Positions 57,155-64,000 of a DNA stretch of 64,000 bases are shown piece after piece. Source of the stretch: Acholoe squamosa (taxonomy: Eukaryota; Annelida; Polychaeta; Phyllodocida; Polynoidae); assembly GCA_949317995.1 (NCBI GenBank), contig OX439050.1:55367777-55431776 (forward strand), in the 5' to 3' direction. The position numbers and the translations under genes are program-made. A model generated the notes under the pieces. It ran no database searches. It worked only from the letters and a program-made list of their open reading frames with translations, and had not been told where the DNA came from. Each line of letters starts with the position of its first letter. The stretch's first letter is position 1.

Positions 57155-58420
57155 ATTCAAAACGCTTTAAAACCTAGTAATCAGTACCTAGTAATCTTTT
57201 GACTTATGAAACACTTGTCTGAGTTAATAATGGGGCAAAACCTTAGCAAGGTCAATATAACACAGGATCAAAGTAATGTTTTATAGATGCATTTCAAAGC
57301 CTCTGAGAATTGGGTGACTTCAAGACTTCAAGAATTTAAGATGCTTCCAAAATCAATTACTTGTGTAGATTTTTGTTTATAGACTTCAAAGGTGGCCGGT
57401 AAGACTGACTTCAAAGCTAGTCTGTCACTTCAACGAACTAAGATAATGTATTCTGTACACATATTTTCTGCATTATTGCTATCCTAATTTTGTGAAATAT
57501 AGATAAAAGAAGCTCAATTCAATTCAATGTTGTGTTCAAAATCCTACCTTGTATGACATGCCTTTTCTGTGTCTGTAAGTGGTCACCGTGATGAAGAATA
57601 CAAGAACAGGTAAAATCAGGTTTTCCTTCCCTCCAGAAATACAAGAATGCATTAACAGACATAATTGCAATCTACTATTTAATAGGACCTCTGTGTCACC
57701 TTCTGTTGTAACAGACTCTGAAGGTTATTTTGTTCACATTATTATTGATCTGGGGGTTGCTTTACTGAAACTGGACACAATTTGGCTCCCTTACTGTGAG
57801 GGCCTAGTTAGAAAGGCTCACAAACAGAATGGTTTGGAAATGAGAGTCAATTATTTTGCTGTACAGAAGTTGTTGCAGAAAACAAAAGTCTGTAATCTGG
57901 TTGAAAATGAGCTGGGCACATTTTGTGTTTTTCATCTATCCCTGCTCAGTCTTCCTGAAATATTGCACATTTGCCTGCACGGGCCGCACATGAGTTCCTT
58001 GTTCTCAGTGGTGTAGAACTTCAAATGATACACAACGTACATGGGAATGTGCAGTAGAACTACAGTGTTTCAGTTCAACATTTTGCTGTTAATGTCCTGG
58101 TTAGCTTTTATAAGAAACACCCCATATTTAACTATTATTGATATAAAGGGGAAAGATTAACTGTGGATGAATTGCAAATACCAGCGCAGTTAGTTTAATT
58201 GCCAAGTGCAGTATTCAGCAAATCCCACACTAATGTGTAATCGGTTAAAAAATCAAAGTAATACTTTATGATACTAAGGATACAACTATAGCCGTCCTTT
58301 GAAATCGTTTCTGTTCAGAATTGGCAAGAAATCTAGTTGTGAATTGTTTGTTTGGCATTGAGTCTTTCATCGTTTTAAAAACATAGAAGTGAGAAATACC
58401 TATTTCCTAACACCGATGTC

Positions 58421-60992
58421 CTTGAAAGATTCATGAATTGTTCATCATTGTTGATTACCTTTAAGCTAAGTTGATTTTAATTTGAATTGACTTTTATCAT
58501 AAATGAGCAAAACAAGCAAACATAGTCTGTAGTCAGTGGCTGGCTCGTACTAGCAAACCTCACGGTAGTTTATGGCATATCGGAAACCACCAGATGGCTA
58601 TAGGTCAATGAGCAGGTCATGAGCATGTGGGTCAGGGAGCAGCTCTTGGTGATGAGTTATATAATGAGTTGACATATTTGATGTAGCAATTTATCGAACC
58701 TGTGTATCTGCCCAGAGAGAGACTCAACCAAACTACTGGTCAATTATCAGACAGCACGTGATATCCATGTAATACTTTCACGGCCAAGGGCCCATATGGT
58801 AGACATGCACATTGCAATGTTCTGCTATTTGTGTACAAGGTATTGATGCAAATTTTCACTCTTGCCCATATAGTGTCATTCTAATCTAGTCACCTGATAA
58901 AACCGATAGACTCTGAGTTTAAGATAACTCTAACAGTCTAACTCAAAAAAATTGTTGTCATAATGTTCTGCCTGACTGCTGGGTGATGTTGAAATCTTGC
59001 TTCATGATGCAGGCTTCAGAAGTGTATTTCCTGGCGTGCTGCAACTACAAACTATGACTGCAAAAGCCAATGCTAGCTTTATGGATTTTGGTATGACTTG
59101 AAGGGGTTCAGTTGTGGCACATTAAGCTCAGAATGATTTGGCTCATTTCTATGCGCATTGAACATATCAAACTAAGGTGTGTGATATACCTATTTTTACA
59201 GTTTTTTTGTTTTTTTTTTCAATTAGCCTTGACCCAGTGGTATCTCTAGGAGGGAGTGCTATGCTGTATTTTAGCCACAGAGCACAAAGCCTTACGGAGG
59301 ACAGCAAAAATGTCTTTTTCTTCAAAGTGCATACTGCAATAGTGTTACAGACTCTTTATGTGATCCAGTCGTGTCTTATGATGGGTTGCTGAATGACAGA
59401 TGAATACAATGTGGTGAACAATGTCACCACATATCTGCCATTCATAGATAATGTTTTGTACCTGTAATATAGAAGCTGTGTACACCTTATCACATGAGAG
59501 GTTCAAGCCAATAAATGCATACAGTGCAAATAACCATAGCAGGAGACACCTAAATTAGTGAACTTTTGTTAGTTCGTGATTTGGAGTTGGGGGGGGGGGT
59601 TATTTGTGTTTTTGTTGTCGTAAGACATGTAGGGTGGCTGCAAGCCCCCATCACAATGTTTCAGCATGCAGCCTTGAGGTCGTAATTGAAATAGAATAAT
59701 AAAAACCGTACCTTTTTGAATATCCCAAATAATGCCAGTTCTTCATATCAGACAATATGGTTGTCAAAGCATAGATACATGTATGGACTTTTGTGTTACG
59801 CTGCTAAAGTCACATGTGTCAGTGAGGTGGATGTAGCTGTCTGTCCACCTTCCTGCCTATACTGTACCGTAATAAATGACACCTTGCTCCCACAGGAGAC
59901 ATCTGCCAGGGACAGGAGACACAGAGACACCACAATGGCACTGTGGGAAATGTAAAAAGATAGAGGTAGTTGAAGGAGCAATAGTAGCTACTCTGCTAGC
60001 ATGCATCCAACATTGAAGAAGTACTTGTCAGGGTTATCATGGAGATTACAAAACCACGAAGCAGCAAGAGAGATTACATTTTTAAAAAAGTTGTTGACGA
60101 AGTATTTTGCATGTTTCTGATGTTTGGCTATTGAAAACCTAAAATCCTCCTAACATGAGAAGTACATGCAAGGTTATAGGTAATTAGTTAGAAAAAAAGT
60201 AAACACAACTTTATATCTGCAAAGTCAATCAATGCATCAGATTGTCTCTCAACAAGCAGATAAGTAAACATGTACAACTGTAATCGGGGTGAATGTCGAT
60301 GTGATATGGAGCATCAAGGGTTGACAACTTGTGGAGAGTTGTATATGGAGAGTGTGATTAAGGACGGGAGCGGCAGGCGGCCATTCTGAGAACTAGTTCA
60401 TTCCTCTAATGGAGAGGGATCTGTCAGTTTTTGAAGCAAGTTTCTATCATTATTAGTTCAAAAGTTATGTCTAGTGATATAAATGTGCATTTTTATCAAG
60501 TTTGAAGAAGTTTTGCCAAAAGACTACAAACCCCTCTCTACACCCCTCTGGCTGTAGTCCATAGGCTTATGCATTAGGGTTCCCAACCTCTTGCAGACAT
60601 ACTCATCTTGTGCAAAAAGTAGTGTTGGAACCATATGATTTTACATTTATATCTTGATTAACACAAGTCAATAAACATATTTGTAGTTTTTGAGAAAAAT
60701 TGTTTGTTTGGAAATTATTCACCAATATTCCTCCAAAATCCAAAATGTCTAGGTATGAGTCCATTGGAATCAATACTAAAGCATCCTACAGAAAATGGCT
60801 GCCACTGAAAAAAGTAGCATTGCTACTCCAACTTTTTATTCCACATTTCAATTACACATCATGTAAGGAACAAATATTCCAAGTTACAAGAAAATCCTTT
60901 GTCAGTTAATTTTTGGGTCACCTGGAGCCCTTGTCCTTAAGTAATTCTACAGTCCATCCGTCATGTAATATTCTTCTATTGGCATTCTCCTA
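58421..60992. other. Non-coding stretch, nothing recognised
   Basis: Short frames only, none with a domain. A run of ten G residues lies near 59591-59600. No repeat or RNA gene seen. Confidence 0.4.
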
Positions 60993-61371
60993 GTTTAGGT
61001 CGCTAAATGGTCGCCATAAAATCGTTTAGGTTGCTAAAATAATTATGACCAGTCTTTTGCGACCAGTTTTAATGACCTCAGTGAGAATATGGGAGACATT
61101 GTGGGCTATATGTCAGTTCTTATAGAATGAAAATCAGAGTATTATTAAGGAAACTATGAAGCAAAATGTGATCCTACCCAGCTTTTTTTTTTCTTTTTGT
61201 TTAAGCACAAGAATGCAGCTTATTTTATAACAGATCCCCTTCCCTGTTACATACTCCTTTATCAATATGTAGAGAGGTGTCTGTTATGGAATAAACATTA
61301 TACTTGTGCTCAGGGAAGAAATAATGATAAAAAGTTGGTAATAATGAAAAAAGTTGGGTAGCGACCTAAAC
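60993..61371. mobile_element. 379-bp inverted-repeat element candidate
   Basis: GTTTAGGTCGCTA (60993-61005) and TAGCGACCTAAAC (61359-61371) are perfect 13-bp inverted repeats. A weaker GTTTAGGTTGCTA copy follows the left end. Related GACCAGTTTT pieces occur inside (61040-61075) and just outside the right end (61455-61500). No target duplication is evident, so the real ends may lie elsewhere. Confidence 0.4.
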
Positions 61372-61907
61372 TTCTAGAGATATGAATAATCTGCAACTGC
61401 CGAATTCTTAACCCACAGAAAAACCAAGCCCCATTTTTTTTATACCCTCCCAGTTTTCAGTGACCAGTTTTTGGCAACCATTTTCAGTGACCACTTTTAT
61501 CTTGTATCTATTCTTTAGAGACCTCAACGTCGGTATGGCCATTCTATTTTTCTGAGGTGACAGACCTGAATGTATTTAGCCTGTGGTAGAGAGCTTTGAC
61601 AAGGATATTGCCTGAAATCAAGAACTGTTGTCATGTTGGATATCAGAGGAGAATGGTCCCATGTTACTTCCATTACAACTTTGTTACTGCATTCTATGAG
61701 TACATCAGTATGATGAAAGTGACTTGCAGCTTCTCTAGACATCACACAACAATAACTTCTAACAATGCATGTCCCCATAATCATGCACTAACCTCAATGA
61801 ACAGAATTCGATGCTTTGCTGGTCCTTATCATGGCTTGCCCCCATTGGCTTGAATTTGTCATGAGATAGATGTCCACAGCATTTGTTACCTGATATCCTC
61901 TTGGAAG
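61372..61907. other. Non-coding stretch paralogous to 48.17-48.6 kb
   Basis: From about 61560 the sequence is similar to 48230-48600, including CATGCACTAACCTCAATGAACA against TGCACTAACCACAATGAACA-like text. No gene. The last bases, GAAG (61904-61907), are the left target duplication of the solo LTR. Confidence 0.5.
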
Positions 61908-62256
61908 TGTAATGGTTCGTTTCGACTTATATGTTGGGTGGATCTTTGGCTCGCTTAACACTAGAGTTACCAACACAACACGAGGATTTCGGGTTGGGCA
62001 AAGCCCCAGACTACCTACCGCTCGGGTAGGTCTTTATTTGGAGAAGAACACGTCTGGACTGGACTAGGTCCAGTCCTCTTTTGCGGTTCATCCGGCTCCT
62101 TAGTAGGAGCTGGACGCGAGGTGTGGTGCTGCCCCCTCTTGTACCAAACGGGAATCGCAATGCGACACCTGGTTGGCATAGAAGGAACGAGCACGACACG
62201 AGCACATCTCTCGGATGAAGCGCACTAATATATATACAACGATGCCGGCCCCGACA
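61908..62256 (-). repeat. Solo LTR related to the Ty3/Gypsy element
   Basis: A minus-strand 349-bp LTR with TGT...ACA ends, similar throughout to the LTRs at 14270 and 26655 but with many substitutions and a small indel. Flanked by GAAG (61904-61907 and 62257-62260), again a 4-bp target duplication. No internal retrotransposon sequence is present, so it is the usual remnant of LTR-LTR recombination. The paralogous site near 48590, TTGGAAGATATTTGG, lacks it. Confidence 0.92.
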
Positions 62257-62729
62257 GAAGTATAAGGTATTTTGTAACATCCACCTTATTGCATCCTTTG
62301 AACATTTATCATCTAATCAAAAGTCACCAGTTGAATATCTTGAAGACTGCGGTGGTATACACTGTAAGAAAACAACTTCCTGTCCCCCTCCCTCCGCCCC
62401 CCCACTCCCTTACTGTCAACTGTTCCTATCTAACAAGGTCACATTGCACTCTGTATGATTAGGATTAATAATGTAAAAAATGAGGAGCTTTATATCATGT
62501 AGACTTGTGAAGTTGTCAAATATATTCCTTTGTTCAGACCTATCCCTGTCAGTGCCTCATGGAATTACAACCATTATTGATTTGTTCAAATGGCCATATA
62601 GACTGAACTCATGAGCCTGGGGCTTTGCCGGTATCACCTGTTTGGGGTACATTTAATTAGGAGAAAGTCAATGACCCCTTGCCATGTTTAATGATGTTGC
62701 TGTCTATGAGCGTCATAATTAAATCCCTG
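62257..62729. other. Non-coding stretch, nothing recognised
   Basis: The first part continues the block paralogous to 48.6 kb. A C-rich stretch lies near 62383-62405. No gene. Confidence 0.4.
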
Positions 62730-63618
62730 CACTGCAAAAACAGTGTTTAGATTTTAAACATGTTTAGGTCTAAACACATTTAAAACCTAAACATATAGGT
62801 CATTTAGGTGTCTCATCGACTACACATTTAGGAAATAAAGACTTTTATTCTAATTACATAAACATTTTTCGCTAAGCATGTTTAGATGTTTAGAGTTTAA
62901 ACAGTTGAATAATAGGTGTTTAGATTTAAACATCAATATGTTTAGATACTTGGATGTTGAATTCACACCAGGTAGCAGCACTACCTTTGAATGGACTATC
63001 TTTACACAATTATAATCAATGTTTGTGACAAATGTACCCAAACCCCATGTTTATAATAGTTTCTATTCATTAAATGTCATGAGAATATAACGGGCAATAA
63101 AAAGTTGACTAGATTCACCTTACACCACCATCATTAACATGAAATAATCAGTAAGCTCAATGACTGTCACCTATTTCATGTTATTCTGGAATAGACAAAG
63201 CAATTTCCTTCCTGCCAAGCTGTTGTACTTCCTGAAGTCTCTCATTCTGATGCAGTGTGTACATACATGCACTTGTAAATATGTGTGGTCGACATCTTTG
63301 GAGACTTTGAGATTTAAATACCCCCCCACCAGTAAATGAGAAAACAAACAAAAGACATCTTTTTTTTTAATGTATACATGTCTGCACACCCTAACTCTCC
63401 GTCAAAGCATTTAGACATCTAAACACAAAAATTTATAAACATCTAAACACAAAAATTCATAGATATCTAAACACAAAGTTTAAACCTAAACACCTAGATT
63501 TCTAAACACTTGAGCTAAGCACATTGTTTGGCTAAACATGTGTAGGAAATTAATGTGATTAAAGTTGCAAGAATATGTTTACAATTGTGTTTAGGATCTA
63601 AACACCATTTCTGCAGTG
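62730..63618. mobile_element. Non-autonomous DNA transposon, family III, copy 2 (uninterrupted)
   Basis: 889 bp with inverted ends CACTGCAAAAACAGTGTTTA and CACTGCAGAAATGGTGTTTA. It is very similar to copy 1 at 51699-53565 outside the nested insertion there and in the same orientation. Shares the GTTTAG-rich ends. It supplies the empty site for the family II insertion. No protein of note. Confidence 0.85.
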
Positions 63619-64000
63619 CAGGAATGTTTTACCAGCGGTCATACATAGGGGCAGCTGACTCGTTGCTATACATGAAGTAGAAGTACTTAGCAGTCTATAT
63701 TAGTATCATAACACAACTCCAGCGGTACCCCATTGTGCCATTTTTGCCAGCTGTCATTGACCTCAGTTATCTAGTGAATAATCTATATTTGGGTTGAGCT
63801 AGACGGCGACTTAACAGCTAACCACTATAAAGTCAAGCAGAGACGTGACAACAGAATTCTGATTTGACTCAGCTAATAAGATGATCACCACTACATGCAG
63901 ACTTACTTGGGATTCGACAGAAATGCTGGGAAGTATATGTGGCCTAAGCCTTGGTAGTACTACCCCTGATGCTCTAACCTGAGGATGATGAATGTGTATT
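63619..64000. other. Right edge, nothing recognised
   Basis: No frame, repeat or RNA gene that I can support. Confidence 0.4.

Larger units (their letters stand above)
54700..58420. repeat. Degenerate long repeat unit, copy 5
   Basis: Blocks at 54715-54870, 55300-55450, 55610-55890, 57830-57935 and 58240-58400 correspond, in order, to blocks of the unit at 3.95-9.3 kb and its continuation (about 4010, 9975, 5890, 6825 and 9150). The 145-codon frame at 57579-58016 contains the 57830-57935 block, but comparison with 6825-6925 shows mainly codon-changing differences, so I do not call it a gene. Confidence 0.55.

Noticed and set aside
57579-58016. 145-codon frame as a host exon, supported by similarity to 6736-6963
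   Set aside because: Shared only over about 100 bp, with mostly codon-changing differences, no splice sites that I can support, and the similarity is explained by the degenerate repeat unit.
48200-61910. A 13-kb tandem duplication joining 48.2 and 61.6 kb
   Set aside because: Only the short block near each position aligns by eye; the sequence between does not show a consistent offset of 13 kb.

Overview
The window is non-coding animal DNA packed with mobile elements. The spliced (GT-AG) transposase gene, long (TA)n microsatellites, terminal-inverted-repeat (TIR) transposons with target-site duplications (TSDs), and a large Ty3/Gypsy retrotransposon all point to a eukaryote. Protein similarities recalled from memory (the transposase type) fit a marine invertebrate, but the species cannot be fixed from this sequence. 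I found no host protein-coding gene that I can support. Most short open frames look like chance, or come from microsatellites and mobile elements.

Layout. 0.45-2.4 kb: a non-autonomous DNA transposon (called family I here). 2.6-3.0 kb: a small element with an 8-bp TSD. 4.0-10.3 kb: a degenerate long repeat unit that recurs at about 13.9-14.1, 32-41 and 54.7-58.4 kb, carrying small inserted elements. 10.5-11.9 kb: minisatellites. 12.1-13.1 kb: a family II DNA transposon with a 44-bp central palindrome. 13.2 kb: a hairpin with perfect 44-bp arms. 14.27-29.19 kb: a very young Ty3/Gypsy LTR retrotransposon with identical LTRs; its 3' LTR was later hit by a second family I element. 29.2-32.0 kb: repeats. 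32.02-41.40 kb: a recent 4.69-kb tandem duplication. 41.75-47.77 kb: a 6.0-kb DNA transposon carrying the decayed transposase gene. 51.7-53.6 and 62.7-63.6 kb: two family III elements, the first interrupted by a family II copy. 61.9-62.3 kb: a solo LTR related to the large retrotransposon.

How the parts fit together. The main result is a set of DNA transposons with one architecture: 4-bp TSDs, termini of the form GG(G/C)TC, and arrays of a family-specific 12-20 bp motif behind each end. The 6.0-kb element (TIR GGCTCTGTCTCA, TSD ACAA) encodes a four-exon DDE-like protein, which I believe belongs to the family catalogued as DUF7869. It is dead, with frameshifts and internal losses. Families I and II start with GGGTCA and also make 4-bp TSDs (TGTT, ATAT, ATAT, ACAT), so they are plausible non-autonomous relatives. 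The family I copy inside the 3' LTR must be younger than that LTR insertion, whose two LTRs are identical by eye. Family I was therefore active very recently.

Limits: all alignments were done by eye. Family names, percent identities and ages need database searches and computed alignments.
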